64,000 nucleotides of DNA, from contig WAEK01000016.1 of NCBI GenBank assembly GCA_011634665.1, positions 1,166,001-1,230,000 of the forward strand, read 5' to 3'. Shown piece by piece: positions 1 through 16,612 of the stretch (positions within the stretch are counted from its first letter, which is position 1; each line of letters begins with the position of its first letter). The position numbers were made by a program, and so were the translations under genes. The stretch is from Mortierella sp. BCC40632 (lineage: Eukaryota > Mortierellomycota > Mortierellomycetes > Mortierellales > Mortierellaceae). Below the pieces are notes generated by a model, which worked only from the letters and a program-made list of their open reading frames with translations, was not told the DNA's origin and did not search any database.

Positions 1-206
1 TTCTCAGATCGTCATGTCTTTTTTTTTTTTTTTTTTTTTTTTTTTCTAGTACCTCAAAAAATACAGTGGAGTCCAAATTTTATTCATGCACATCATAAAC
101 ACATGTAGTTTCTCTTTGTGTATCAGAGAAAAGCACACACACACACACGCACAATCACACAGATAGCAACCTTCATGCCCTTCACATCCTTCACTCCTAA
201 TATCCC

Positions 207-1869
207 TTAATAACGGCCTCTCTTGCGGTCTTCTTCCCGTGGAGTCGAACTTGCTCCTCGCTTCCGACTATTTTCATCTTCGCGGTCCCAGCGTTCCTAG
301 TAAATGCATGATCGATAGAGTAAAGACGAGTTAGTACATTTCAATCTTTTTTCACCCTTGCGCCGTCAACCTTTCGTGATCTATTGGATGATATGTTTGA
401 ATACAATGTGCAACGACACTGAAAGGTAAAAGAGACATACCTTGTCTTTTTCAGATTGTGACTTTTCCCGGCCACCACCACTGCCACTACCACCACTACC
501 ACCACCGCGACGATCTTCTCTATCAGAACGCTCATTAAACCGATCAGATCGGTCACGGTCCGAGGATCGGTGATAGTCTCGAGATTCTCGATCTGTCCGA
601 TCTCGGGAGTCACTCCGACGGTCTCGGTCCCGGTCACTTCTTGAGCTCCGCTCTCGTTCCCGACTACTGCCCCGTCCGCTGCCTTCTCGACTCGACACCC
701 TACTGCTATCACGTTCTCGCTCTCGCTCCCGATCACGATCCCGGTCGCCTCCACGTCGGTCCCGACTATGATCACGTTCTCGGTCGCGTCCACTACCACC
801 ATCTCTTGATTCCCGCTCGTATCGGTCTATACTGCTCGATCTCGGGCTTTGACTCCTACGGTCATCTCGTTCATCCTGGTCTCCTACCATCGGCCGTCCT
901 GCTGCTGCTTGTCCCATATGTTGAGCTCCTGCATTAAAAGGGGATCCTCCATGTTGGAAATTACCTCCAGCTGGATTAAATCCTAGACGTCCTTGGAATC
1001 CTCCAGGTCCAGTTTGTCCTCCTCCAAATGGATTATTGGGTCGGCCTTGAGGTCCTTCCCATTGATTAGAATTTGGTCCGCCTGGTCCTACTCGAGGCCC
1101 TTGTGGTCTAAACCCTTCGGGGCCACCTGGCATACCTTGTCCACCGGGACCAGCCCTTCCACGGCCTGCAGCTGGACCTCCCATCATGCCTCCTCCGATG
1201 GGACCGCCTGGACCGCCTGGACCACCCATGCCACGTCCTGCTCCCTTAAAGCTGATACTTCCTTGACCGAATCCTCCATGACCATCTCCACCTCCTCCGA
1301 AATGGGGTCCTCCACGACCACCACCGTGTTGGAAATCGGATTGCGAGGATGCATTGGGTCCGTCGTTCGAGTTGGGCTCATCAGCGCCTGGTCCGCTTAG
1401 ACTACCATTGCGTTGGAAAGACGGACTCCGATCATTCCGACCACCATCATTGTCATTGCCCTGACCTCCATCAAAGCCACCGCGACCACGACCAACATTG
1501 CCATGGCCACCCTGGAGACCGGGACCACCACCTCCTGGAGGTCCTCCTGCGCCTGGAGGCATGAATCGTCCAACAGGTCCACCTCGACCGGGTCCTGCAA
1601 CACCTCGTTGATTCATTGGATTCATCATTCCAGGAGCACCCATGGGCATGGGTGGCATACCTCCGCGTCCCATCATGCCTGGTGGCATTCCTGGCATTCC
1701 TGGCATTCCTGGCATTCCCGGCATCAGTCCTGGCATGCCTGAGAGTGGTAGAGGGAGCATGCCTGGCATTCCCTGCATTCCAGGCACAGGCATACCCAAT
1801 CCTAGGTCAGGGAGCTCCATTAGCAGGTTTGGATCCATACCAAAGTCCTATGCACAAGATAACAATGGA

Positions 1870-1906
<37 letters not shown>

Positions 1907-3429
1907 AAGAATTAAAGATGGAGCTACATCAAATTACCTTTGGAGGGTAGATTACTTTTCTCCAAAAACAAAAATAAATAAATAAAACATAAAATATAAT
2001 ACCTTGCCAAGAGGATGCTCACGCAACATCTTTTGCTTTTGACAATAAGCCCTCCAAATTGTCTCGTTGAATCCATAGTTGAAATAATCCGTCAGATCGG
2101 CTCCTGGTTTACGCCAAGGTTTATCCTCCGCACCATCCAAATCCACATCATAAATCTCGACGCCATCCACTGTGCCCACTGCATTAATGTCCACTCCTCC
2201 TGGTTTCGTGGCTGGGATCACATCCACAGTTCCGTTGGCGTTGGTGACCGTGGTCGCTCCTGATTTAGATGCGCCGGCTGGCTTAATATTTACAATCGTT
2301 TGCCTAGTAGAAGCAGAGAAAGGAAGAAGTAAATTTCATGCGGGGAGGGGGTGGATCAGAGTGAGAGAAACCCAATTTTCGTTAATCTCTCTTCCTTAAA
2401 GTTAGATCTGGGTAAATATCTTTGGGAAACACCATACTTTGAAGCACTGCTTGGCTCATGTCTATCCTCTGCGTCCATGACAATCTCAATGTCCTATATG
2501 AAATGAAAGAAAATCGGAGGTGTTAACCATATAGGTTTTGAAAACAGTAAGAATGCTGACCAAATTATCGACCCTGTGGACCTGAATTCGAGCCGGGTGG
2601 AGTGAGAGAGAGAATAAAAAAAAAATGATGATGACAAAAAAGATAAACGCTCCAGGGCAATATCTATGTGAATGTTCGAAAACTTACAGACTCGCTGTCC
2701 TCTTCTTCTTCGTCATCCTCGTCCTCATCCTCATCTTCTTCATCTTCGTCGTCATTATCCTCGTCATTGTCAGCTTTGGTTCCTGAAGTAGAATCACCTC
2801 CTGCTCCTGATGCTTCTGTAGAACCGCCCTTTGCCGAATCAGACTTTTTGGCTGTGCTCTTATCGTCTGCCGCACTATTGTATGAATGAGTGGCAACAAA
2901 AAAAAAAAAAAAAAAAAGAAATGAAACGACAATGGTTCCAATGGTTAGTCAAAATAAAAGTACGATGGTATTCTTTTATCTTTAGGGCTTTCCAGTAGTA
3001 ATAGAGGGACACCGACTTGGTGGTCTAAAGGTATTGACATAGATATTTAAAAAAATAAAAAAAAAATGGAAGGAGGCTCACCTGGATCCGCCTTCTCCAG
3101 TTCCATAGAGATCGAATGCCTCGCTATCAGCCGCTATAAGGATGAAGCAGTCGGGTTTCCGAGGTTTCAGGGAAGTAATGATGATTCCATTAGTGTTTTC
3201 TCCATCTCGGATTGGCAACAGCTTTTCATTCTCGAAGCATGAGGGCTTTTTTTTTTTTTTTTTTTTTTTGCAAAAAAGAAACATGGACGCGCGAGTGTGT
3301 GTGCAGGTGTGCGTGTGTTTTTCCTGTCAACGTACCATTGGTGGCGTTCTCTGGAGCGTTTGCAGCGGATTGGGGCGAGCCATACAAAAACTCGTCATCG
3401 TCCATGCCATCGGGTATATGTGAACTCAT
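207..3429 (-). CDS. FIP1: FIP1-like subunit of the pre-mRNA cleavage and polyadenylation factor
   Basis: Fip1 links poly(A) polymerase to the CPSF/CPF complex in the nucleus. Seen on the minus strand: an N-terminal acidic exon starting at 3429 ([18 protein letters not shown]), a run of D/E residues around 2690-2760, then at 1990-2315 the diagnostic Fip1 motif ([20 protein letters not shown]). A long exon (442 to about 1850) follows with MPG repeats, a glycine/proline-rich stretch and an RD/RE/RS-rich tail; the last exon (207-297) ends KRGRY. Donor GTATGT at 441 and acceptor TTTACTAG at 298 join the last two exons in frame. Low-complexity tail resembles animal FIP1L1 more than compact yeast Fip1. 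Exon borders in the middle (2400-3300) are approximate; introns there carry long A/T runs. Identity is firm from the central motif. Confidence 0.9.
1864..1907. repeat. GA-rich microsatellite in a FIP1 intron
   Basis: Nearly pure GA repeat interrupted by one CAGA unit, lying inside the intron just upstream (in the minus sense) of the MPG-repeat exon; on the coding strand it is a CT-rich tract. Confidence 0.8.
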
Positions 3430-4922
3430 GATGCCTCAAAATGCCAGTTCTTCGCCTTCCCCAAAGGCAACAGGTGTGAGTGGAGAAGTGAAGTGTAGGT
3501 GGGTTGAGAGAGTCGAGAATATATATATAAATATATATAAAAGAAATAGGGTTCAGCTGCAAATGTCAGTTCCTGAAATGCACCAAGTTGGTCGCTTTTG
3601 TATTTGGCGTTTCTTGTCTTCTATATCCAGTTCCCGTGGGGCCGTCTTTTTTAGCTGAGCATGCAGATCGCGAGGTTGGAATGCGGTGGATGATTCGCGC
3701 TGCTAAAAAAGGGATGCTCAAAATTCGAGGACTGGACTGTGGAAGTAGCAAAGCCACCCGTAGGCTGGTTCCCACTGCTGAGGGATCCCCTCCATAGGCT
3801 TTGCTCTTAGACTCACAAATTCTTTTGAGTATACTCTGTCATGGAAAGAGATGGTGAAGAAAACGACAGACAGCTGCATTCAATGATATTAGGTAGCCAT
3901 AGTGGTTTCACACTATCCAACCGATGCTCGCCCACCCTACGACTTGGCCCATGTTTGACAGCAGAAAGTCTTTGCGACCTTGTCTACTGGCAAGGACAAA
4001 GCCAAGTGTCTTCTTCTAATCAAGGTTGGGGATGCCTCCATTCTTCTGTCTCTCTGTAGATATGGGATATAGAACCTCAGAATGATGTTGTTGCCACCAA
4101 ATTTAACTTCTCTTTAGCTTTTTGATCATGTATCCTTACTCACCGATTCCAAGCTATCGCGGTAGACATCTCTCTTTACACTACACTACTCTTTTTGGTC
4201 AATCCTACCCCCTTCCCCCTTCGTTTTACATTCAAAAATTTCGAGAGCTCAGTTTTGTGAATACATAGCTCCATAGCCCTAAATGTCTGCAGAATGCCAC
4301 CGTGGATTGCTCCCCAGAGGTTTTAAGCAAAGGAGACTAATGATGCAAACAAAACCGAGATGGTTGAGTGAGAACGCCTAGACCAGGAGATCCAGGGAAA
4401 TCACCAAGATGACGCACCATTGATTGAGCAAAAAAAAAAAAAAAAAAAAAAACCAGGAGACTATCGAGAAACCTCCGTGGTTGGCAGCCAGCAAGCAACG
4501 TGGTTTGTTCCCCACGGACTGAATCCTACCTCTTTGCCAGCCTGTATTACGAGGAATAGATGCAGGCAGGACTCTGTCCTTCATACTGTACTCACTGAAA
4601 TCACTGTAGAGAGAAGTATCTCCAATACATGTCAGTTGCTGCTCTTTGTTTAATCCGTTTAAGGTCTGCTCCAATAACCACTAGTCCAAGAGGGGAATAG
4701 TCTTTTCATACTAATCCGCAGATACCTCCCTGGTGATAAATTGACAATTGGTACTATCTCACTCGATTCATTAGAGCCCTTTCCACTTGCAGATATATCT
4801 TGAAAAGTTTCAGCAGAAACGAGGGTGACAAATACAAAGAAGGAAAGGTACACAATAACAACGATACATTGGGTTGGGACAAAAAGAAGAAAAAGAAGAA
4901 AAAGAAAGAAATGATTTTATGA
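3430..4922. other. Intergenic: FIP1 5' flank and sphingomyelinase 3' flank
   Basis: No convincing gene. Short open frames exist on both strands (for example 3566-3775 and 4659-4853 minus) but they lack ATG starts, partners or recognisable motifs. Contains poly(A) at about 4431-4452 and an AT microsatellite near 3519-3540. Presumably the FIP1 promoter plus the 3' end of the next gene. Confidence 0.6.
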
Positions 4923-6256
4923 CTATAGTGCATCAGCCTTTTCCCTTTCGGATATGTCTACTACTCCACGCTCTTCACTATAATCCATATCATCAACTTC
5001 TACACCTGCTCTTGTGATCGCAAAGGGCTTTTTCCTGTTTTTCTTGTTCTTGTTCTTCTTATTCCGTACAACGCCATCCTCTTGAGAACAAGCATCCGCT
5101 TGAATCACCGTCGAGGCTTGCATTTGACAAATCGTCTCCTTTTCACACATCGACCCTGCCTCGCACACTTCTGCTTCAATCGACGACTTGGACTCGTATT
5201 GGTGATATTTTTCAAAAAGTGGACGGTCCGTCTTCATTCGCTCCGACACCGAATACCAAAACTTGGGCGATAGAGGCTCCTCTGGTGCGAGTGGGGCCTT
5301 TGGGTCATCATAAGTTTCTCGTGCTGAATACTCGAGCTTCCATTCTGGCTGCATGTTGTTCTCCTCCCAGAAACTGCCTTGGCCCAGGACATCGGCATAA
5401 GCGGTGTGTGTATCTAATACGGAGAATGTCTTTGCATCAACGTCATACCAACGAATAGCCTAATTACACAACAAGAAATAGAAGGTCGATTTGTTGGTGA
5501 GGATGTGGTAAAAAGGGGGGGGGGAGGCGAGGTCGCAAAGATATCAAAACATGCAAGCTAAAAAAAGAGTCAGGACATACGGGGTTGGCACGGTCCAGGG
5601 GGGAGATACTAGGGCCTTGATAGACAATATTGATGGCCGAGTCCGCATTCTGTTCCGCTGCGTCTGGGTCGTGGACAACAAAGAACTTGTCCTGATGAAA
5701 GTGTCCAAAGAAAAGGCCTGCAATAACATGGGGCGAGTACCGAGCTATAATCTTTTGGAAGATTAGGGAGGCTCTTGGAAGTGACTTTGAAACAGGAGCC
5801 ATGTGTCCCATAATCCATACTATGTAAAGCAAACATTGTCATGTTAGTTGGTGGAATAAATTCTGATGGGGCGCTCGAATAGAGCAACTGCAACTGCAAA
5901 AAAAAAAGGGCTGTCTGGTGATAATAAAGCGAACACAATCGTACCTCTCTCGTTACGATCTTCACTATCCTGCAACTCCAAGATCAAGTCATGGAACATG
6001 CCACTTGGGTCATCCTGGTCCGTATCCAGTAGTGTAAAGTAGTTGCGGACGTAATACAAATCAGTGTTGAGGGTGATCAACTTTAGTCCTGGGGTGGGTC
6101 GTGTCATGTACATGGCATTATGTGAACGAGCGTATTCGGCCTCCACTGATGTGATCCAGTTGTTCTTTTCCCAAATCTTGGCTACATGGTCGTACAACCT
6201 ATTGTCCAGGGGAACAAGATGGACCATATTAATAAGAACCAGCACTAAAAGAGGAA

Positions 6257-6288
<32 letters not shown>

Positions 6289-7559
6289 GACTCTGTATTA
6301 CTTACCACTGATGGGAGATATAAGAGTTGGGACGATGCCGTCCAGGTGCTTGATCACTTGGATAGGAGTCATGGTTTCCAAGTGCGACATAAAGTTTCAT
6401 GTCATGTAGATAAGATTTGAACAGCTCATAACTCTTGGTCTCTTCATCCGCAATGTATTTCTCGGTTACCATCCATGAATCATGGCTCACAATATCGCCC
6501 GTAAAGAGTCCAAAGGTCGCATTTTTGACAAACCGTGGGATCGCCTCCAATGCACTCACACCAAGTTCGATGGGTGTGTCACATTTTCCTTCACCCCACT
6601 TGGAGGCTGGTTTTTGAATCGGACCTGGGTCGTTCCATCGTCCATAGTCACGGCAGCAAATATTGTGGCTACATTTGGCTTCCGTCCCTGGCTTGTAGTG
6701 AGGGTCAACATGCCAGTCACTAAAGTGGAGTACCTGAATCTTTTCACCGCTTGGCGCAGGCTGTTTTGTGTTGGCAGGCTTTGGTTTTGGGAAGGTAATG
6801 GGCTTGGGTTGATGCAGAGGCACTGGGCATGATCCAGGAAAGACGTAGGCGCATGCATAATACCCGTCAGACCCATCCAAATTTAATTCTGATACCACTG
6901 ATGCCAGTTGAGGTCCAAGCCTCGCCCCCAGTCCTAAAAAAATGATGTCCCAAAAAGAAGAGAGCATCCAGTGCACAGCCACTTGTTAGTGCCTCACTCC
7001 TCCATCGGCGTTACATCTGAGCAAGAGCGATTGTGTAAGGTGTGAGGAGAGAGAGCGAGGGGAGAGAAGGGGAGGAGAGAGGGAGTGGGGAGTGGGGGGG
7101 GGGGAAGAGAGAGAGAGAGAGACAGACAGAGCACGAAGCTGTGGTCATCCGAGGATGGCGATTTCCTCTCTGCTTTTACTAACCTGCACAAGAATCGAGT
7201 CTCCAGAATTTATATTGAGTACAAAGAGTTCGAAGCACACCAGGGAAGAACTCAGGTGCCTTTTGGGCCAAGTTTTTGGCAAGCTTCATGCCCCGTTGAC
7301 ACATCTGGCACGAATCCAGGTCTGTGGAGTCGAGGATATCCTCAAGATCAAGCATGGCCTGGTCAGCCAAGTATAGGTGGGCCTTTCGGAGACTGGGTGT
7401 CCCATCCTGTCTGCGGTTGGGCGGCTGGCTCACGAGGATGCGATGAGCGCCTTCTGTCGAAAGGGGAATTGCATGGGTAGAAGTAGGATATGATGACAGG
7501 CCAATGAAAGCCAATGCAAGGACGAGAGAGGCGAGCATGACCCGGCGTGATGCTGGCAT
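4923..7559 (-). CDS. Acid sphingomyelinase-like phosphodiesterase with saposin B domain
   Basis: Predicted to hydrolyse sphingomyelin or a related phosphodiester in the secretory/vacuolar lumen. Start chosen at 7559 (MPASRRVMLASLVLALAF), giving a clean signal peptide; an in-frame upstream ATG at 7622 is possible. The first exon encodes a saposin B-like segment with paired cysteines (CQMCQRG, LCTQYKF, DSCA). Intron 1 (about 6937-7183, GTTAGT...TTTAG) joins SCA to GLGARLGPQL in phase. Then the calcineurin-like metallophosphatase core: DWHVDPHY, GDIVSHD, GNHDSYP, an HNAMYMTRP segment, MGHMAP and FFGHFHQD supply the metal-binding Asp/His/Asn set. The C-terminal exon (4923-5354) continues through KFWYSVSERM and ends in a lysine/asparagine-rich stretch and an acidic tail. 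All catalytic motifs are present, so it should be active; the substrate is inferred from family only. Confidence 0.88.
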
Positions 7560-8043
7560 GATGGCAGAGGGGAAAGGGGAGGGACTGGGCACAGATCGAG
7601 AAGAAAGGAACACAAGATGCAAATGAGAAAATCAGAATGAATGGGGATGGCCAGAGTCATAAACGAAAGGAACATGCAGAAGCGGCCTACAAGCCCACCG
7701 CTTGATAAAATTTTGGGCGATGCTTTCCTCCCTCCCTCCCCCCCCCTCCCCTCCTCTTCTCCTTCTGTCCCCTCCTCCGCCACCTCGTATGTCACTGAGC
7801 GCACGAGCGTCTCTGAGTGGACAGGACACGGCGGGAGTGAGCAGACGGCTGTTGGGCGCAGGGCATTTTCTGGTGTACCCGCGGAAGGGGTAGAGAAAAA
7901 GACAAAGACAGGGCTTCTGCATTGTGGTTTTTGAAAATCCATGATTCTTAAACTATTTGGGACAACTTGTATCACTAGAGAAAATGCTCATTTCCTGGTA
8001 AACACCGCTCTTTTTCTTTTTTCTTTCTTTCTTTTTTTTTTGC
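7560..8043. other. Intergenic: sphingomyelinase promoter / SEC23 3' end
   Basis: Pyrimidine-rich on the plus strand (7725-7775, C/T runs) and no coding feature. Interval is short and likely holds the sphingomyelinase promoter and SEC23 3'UTR. Confidence 0.6.
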
Positions 8044-11709
<3,666 letters not shown>

Positions 11710-13933
11710 TTAGGCCATAGTCTCTTCCTTTATTGTACACATTATTTGTCTCCCATCTAGAGGTAAAACTTGGTCTTCAGTCGTCGTCCTCGAATGTGAA
11801 ACGCTGCTTCTTGGGCTATTGTATTCCAAAGGAGGAAAATATCCGTTTTCAATATCGACTTTAAATGATACCATTCTACTAGGTGGCAAAGGGGAACCAA
11901 GGCAATCACTTTCACTTACACCATTTCGTGTAAGAGGGGTGTCGTCATCATCTTCGACTTCAAAACCTCCGCCTGTCTCGACTCCAGAGGCTCCTCTCGT
12001 CTTGGAGCCACTACCCGTTGGTATGCTTCTTGTCCAAGTATGATTAGCCTCTGCATTGGCCTCAGCTTCCTCCATCTCAAGGTCATCAATGGCGCCAGCC
12101 CAATCGTCGTCATCGTCCAAGAAGAGAGCATTGTCTGCTTGCTCTGGGTCTGGCTGCTGACTGTATCCAGCACTTGATGGCTGATTCTGTTCAATCAATA
12201 CAGGAGGGGCGTTAGCGTCCTAAATCAAGAAAGTAGCACCTGGCTGCGAGCATCCAGGAAGTGGTTATCATGAATCAGGGGACGTACAAACCCATGCTGC
12301 TGTGGAAATGCCGCAGATGGGACAGCATCTGGCTCATTCTCATTATCTAATAGATCATCGCTGTCAACAATGGTTGCCAGCGCAAACGTCTGTTCAAAAA
12401 TGCAAATCCGTAAGTAAATCATCCATGCAATCAGGCGGATGATAGGCCAGTATCCTAAACGTACCGCGTTCATAATATTCTCGGACACGACTGAAAGTAA
12501 GATTGGTCTACAACATTGAAAAAAAAAAAAAAAAAAAATTAGACATGGTTCGCCAAAGTGCAAAGGGACAGCGGACATTGACATTGCATAGGAAACTTAC
12601 CTGCACCGAACATCAAAGTGACCATCAAGAGGTAGCCGCAATGTCACTGCAAAGGCAATGATCGCCTAGTGCCAGGTCGAATAGATGTTTCTTGGTGAGC
12701 ATATGTCCTGTACTAAAAACCGTAGATCTCGAACAGTCTTCAACGCAGTGTCTAGTACCTTGAACTCCTTCATTGAAAAGGTTATTTCGATGTCATCCTG
12801 TAATTTGTAAACTTCCATCGCAAGTCGACTGAGAGGAACTGTTGTAGTGCCAATCCTTTTTGCTCCGACTATTTTTAACCATTCGTTCCCCGATATACGT
12901 GGAGCAGGATATGAGTAGGATGGTCAAGCCTCCAAAATGATACTCTGCCTCAGAAAGAATAGACAATGCAATACCTGGATCGCTCTCCCCTCCTTCACGG
13001 GACGTGTTAAAGTTGACTCCATCTTGATTGCACTTCATGGATATTTCTTCTGCTTTAGAAGAAAAGTTGTCTGTGAGTCCGATTAAAGCTGCAGTAGGCA
13101 ATCTCCATGAGCTCGGGCAAGTTTCCTTGGAGTAGATGATTTGGAGGTTGTCGGGACACGACTCGTACAAAAGCTTGTGGATCTTAATAAAGCCTAAAAC
13201 AACACAATCAGCCAACCCACACATGCACAATCAGCTAACACCCTCGTGTTTTAAATGCCCAAGGTTACAACAGAAACATGAGATCCGCATCATTGAACTG
13301 GGTGGGGGGGTACGTACCGTACTTGAAGATAATCTCAACAGTAAGCCGGCAGCTGGTGCCAACTCCTTCTGCAGAGTCCATAAAAAAACAACATTTTTCA
13401 ATCTTCTCCTCGACATTTCCTCTGACTTTACAAGCCGATACTAGGGCCTAACTATCGTGAAATGCAGTAATCCAAGTCCACTCCATGAATACACAGGCCG
13501 TTGCTTCCATGCACTGGTCGAACATCCCTAGTCCCTCAATACGTCGTCTTTCAGCTGAATTCACTTGCCTTTGCAAGAACCTTGCATCGAAGAAATGGTC
13601 CCGCCTCATCGCGTTGGATGCCTTCTGCACTTGTGTCAAGTTGATAGCTCTCAAAGAAGTTGCGCGTAAACGAAAAGTTGGCAAAAGCGGATCGAGTAAT
13701 GTTGATGGTAGAGAGAATAAACCGATCCGGACGTGCTTCGATAACGACATCGTCGCCAATCCTGGAGAGACAGGACAAGACGGCCTGAAATCCTATAGTG
13801 AAGGCAACAAATACAATAGAAGAAGGAATATGATAAGGAAAGAGTCAAGGCTGACATGAGTGGCAATCAAGGTCATTTGAATGGCATTGAATCATTTACC
13901 TTTGATGGAGACAGAAGGGATAATGGCTCTCAT
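11710..13933 (-). CDS. RAD9: Rad9 subunit of the 9-1-1 DNA-damage checkpoint clamp
   Basis: Rad9 forms the PCNA-like Rad9-Hus1-Rad1 ring that is loaded at damaged DNA and activates ATR-type signalling. Start assigned at 13933: a tiny first exon encodes MRAIIPSVSIK, spliced in phase at AAAG/GTAAAT to GFQAVLSCLSRIGDD. Further conserved pieces in order: STINITRSAFANFSFTRNFF, PFLRCKVLAK, an SCRLTVEI-type segment near 13380, TCPSSWRLPTAALIGLTDNF, EISMKCNQDGVNF, then DDIEITFSMKEFK, FAVTLRLPLDGHFDVRC, RPILLSVVSENIMNA and TFALATIVD, the classical end of the Rad9 clamp fold. A disordered acidic/serine tail (11710-12198; DDDDDWAGAIDDLEMEEAEA) follows, where Rad9 proteins carry kinase-dependent TopBP1 contacts; two TP/SP-type sites are visible. 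Middle exon borders are approximate. Confidence 0.87.
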
Positions 13934-14322
13934 GAGCAGATGTCCAATTAATGAGATGAGAGGAAAGTGTGAGGTGGAAATGAAGTCAAGAGAGGAAAGG
14001 GAAGTTTGCCACCATCTCAAAAGAGATATATCGGATTTCGCAGCCACCTTTACGTCTTTTCAGAAGTGTTCATGAACTCAGATCCTGTCCCTCAAATAGT
14101 CAACCACGCCAAGTGCTGTGGGTTCACAAATAGTACCGATCTCCTCTCCCCTCCCTCTTCATACAAGCGGCCCATGATTGATGTTGAGACAGAGAAGCAA
14201 GTCGAGAAGCAAACGATGTATAGGATCATCATAGTTGTTTATGGTTTGTCGCAAGTTGCAACTACGCCGGAACCTATTTCCGAGTCTATATTCTGACTGC
14301 TGGCCAGTCCAGAGTGGGAGAC
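13934..14322. other. Intergenic: RAD9 5' flank / tepsin 3' end
   Basis: Short interval without coding signal; RAD9 promoter and tepsin 3'UTR expected here. Confidence 0.6.
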
Positions 14323-16612
14323 TCATGTATCTATATCCAGAAGCATTATGTTGGGTAGTGCTGTTATAGAACTGGAGGTCTCTACCTTGTCGATCTTTGA
14401 AGGTTCCACATAAAGGCTTCGAATTCGTTGAGATAGCTAAATAGGAAACACCACTTGTCAGTTTTTTACTTTCGGTGCAGATCTAGAAAAGACATCATAC
14501 ATAAAATAAACACGTTGGTATACTTACATAAGAGGATAGTGAACGGACTGAAAGCTGTGGGGCACCACAGCACCGTGGCCCTTCCAAGGTCTTGGATAGT
14601 ACAGCAAGCGCGGGGCACGAAAGGACAGAATTTTCGATTTGCGGGTGGGTAAGGAGCGCGTCCAACACAAAAAGGTACCTCTACATTCATCATAAAAGTA
14701 GGATTGGTGATCAAAATTAGCAATCACATCTATGCCCTGACCTCTTCCTTCCAGTCAACGAAGTTGGCCTGACAATCACACCTGACAATGAGGTTACTTA
14801 CCAATCTTCGCTCCCAGTCTTCGCACTCTACCCATCCGTTCAAGTCGCGCAAGAGTCCAGTTACCACCGGGATAGTGCCACCTTCCAGTCCCGCTTCCAC
14901 TGGCGAGTCGCCCTTAGATGGAAGTCCATCGGATCTAATTCCGTACAGCACAACCTCACATATATCTAGGGCTGTCCCCCATATCGGAAATGACGCCCGG
15001 AAGCTATCAGCTCCCTCTTGTCCGAGTCCAAAATCAACGTCAGTACGATCTGCCATCAAAAAAGCACTTTCTGATGCTGCCTTTTGATCCTGTGCGCTCT
15101 TGTATAACTTTGAGCGCACAGTATCCGTTTGGATATACTGCGCTAAAGCGTAAACAGCTTCAGATGTGGTGTTCCGGAATGGCTGAGCTCCATTTGCTCT
15201 TGCTTGTTGCAAAGGAAACACGCGACTTGTGAGAAAGGGACTAACATCCCTTGGCGAAATCTCGCCTCTACCTGCCCACCCACCAGCGGCAACTCCCTGA
15301 ATCCTAGCTGTCCTCCGAAAAGGGTTCGTGCCCATGTTTGACATGGGATTACTTTGGCTGCCCCGGCCCGTCTCGCCCATGCTATACTCTCCTACAAATA
15401 GCTTATGGCGTCTCTGCTCTTGTCGGCGATGAGCTTCTCTCATTGCGATAGGCGGTGGTGGTGCAGCAAGCTCCTGTAGTCGATCAACAAGTCTTGCCAT
15501 TAACGTAGGCTCTATAGAAGACGGTTAAATATCAGATAAAATCCATACCAAATCAACACCCCTCATCCCGTTGGTTTTGAATCGAGGATATAAGGTACCT
15601 GAATTGGGATTCTCTGACTCAAAGGCTGGATTTCCAAATCCAGGGAGTGGAGGTGCTGCCTGCCCCTGTTTTGATTTCCCCGCTCGGGATTTGTTTTTCG
15701 TAGAGTGCTTATTCTCAGTAGAGCTGTCGCTTTCATCATCATACTCTATTGATCAGTGATGCAGAAGAATGGAATCAATATCGAGGCGCTTATTCTGTGA
15801 ATGCGAGTTTCTGTGAATCGATAAAGTGACAAACCTGGATTGCCAAATCCTTGCAGATCCTGGGTACTATTCTGTAAGAGTTCTGCTTCCTTTGCTGTCA
15901 AGGTGTCTGTCGTGTCATATTTTTCATTCTCCTGGACTGGATTTGAGTGCATGTACTCGATAAGTTCCTATATCCGACCAGCCAACACAGGATTTTTGTT
16001 AGCATCTTTCCTGTAGAGCTTCTAAAAAAAAAAAAGCAGCTGTCATGAAATTGGGGTTTACCTACCTCTGCTGCGGCTCTAACATCCTGATTGTAACGGT
16101 CTCCATGGATATCGTCCCAAGGCCCTCTGTAGCCAACCACTCCTGCAAGAAGACCCTTACCCTGCCTAGCAAGCGCTATCCGAAAGTCAATAGAGCCGAT
16201 TTGGGCCAGTTGTCTAAGAATCTTGAGCGACTTTAGGAGGACATGGACAGAAGCCGAGTAAGAACTCGAGGCTGTTCCGCCTGCTCTTGTTGACTGGACG
16301 TTCCCAACTGTTGAGGATGCATGTTGTCCCGTAGGTGTTATCGTCTTGAGAAGCTGAGACAGGACGATGGTACTTGTTCCTGGCTGCTGCGTAAGTTCTA
16401 AATGGTGATTCGCCCAATAGGTTGGTTAATCGCCCCCGTAATGGTTCGCCATTCATGAGCAAATCTCAAGTCAGCTGTTAGGTATTACTTGCAATCTCTG
16501 GGAAGAGATAACCCGGGGTAGGTTTCGTGTCATTGGACAGAGCCTTTGAAAGGAGCGCATGCGCCTTAATGGAGCTGATGGTCGCTTTTGTTGTTTCGGT
16601 GATTTGATTCAT
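14323..16612 (-). CDS. Tepsin-like AP-4 accessory protein (ENTH plus VHS-like domains)
   Basis: Tepsin is the accessory protein of the AP-4 trans-Golgi coat. Start at 16612 (MNQITETTKATISSIKAHAL). Exon 1 (16489-16612) splices in phase across 16481-16488 to give TPGYLFPEIAKLTQQPGTST, which parallels the animal tepsin ENTH segment GYLFEEIAKIS. It continues VLLKSLKILRQL, GVVGYRGPWDDIHGDRYNQ, DVRAAAEELIEYMH (intron GTAGGT...ATATAG). A linker carries two GFGNP motifs (near 15870 and 15640). The second folded part spans 14730-15500 (ALAQYIQTDTVRSKLYK, VLYGIRSDGLPSKGDSPVEA, VTGLLRDLNGWV), then a strong GTAAGT donor at about 14796 leads to exons 14527-14692 (RYLFVLDALLTHPQIENSVL) and 14323-14452, ending LPNIMLLDIDT. 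A KLFVGEYSMG stretch near 15400 loosely recalls the LFxG AP-4-binding motif. Confidence 0.82.

Noticed and set aside
3566..3775. Minus-strand frame resembling a mitochondrial presequence
   Set aside because: Begins with GTG, upstream frame closes at a stop, and no continuation is found.
4659..4853. Short minus-strand frame with a hydrophobic start
   Set aside because: No downstream exon or homology clue; expected by chance.
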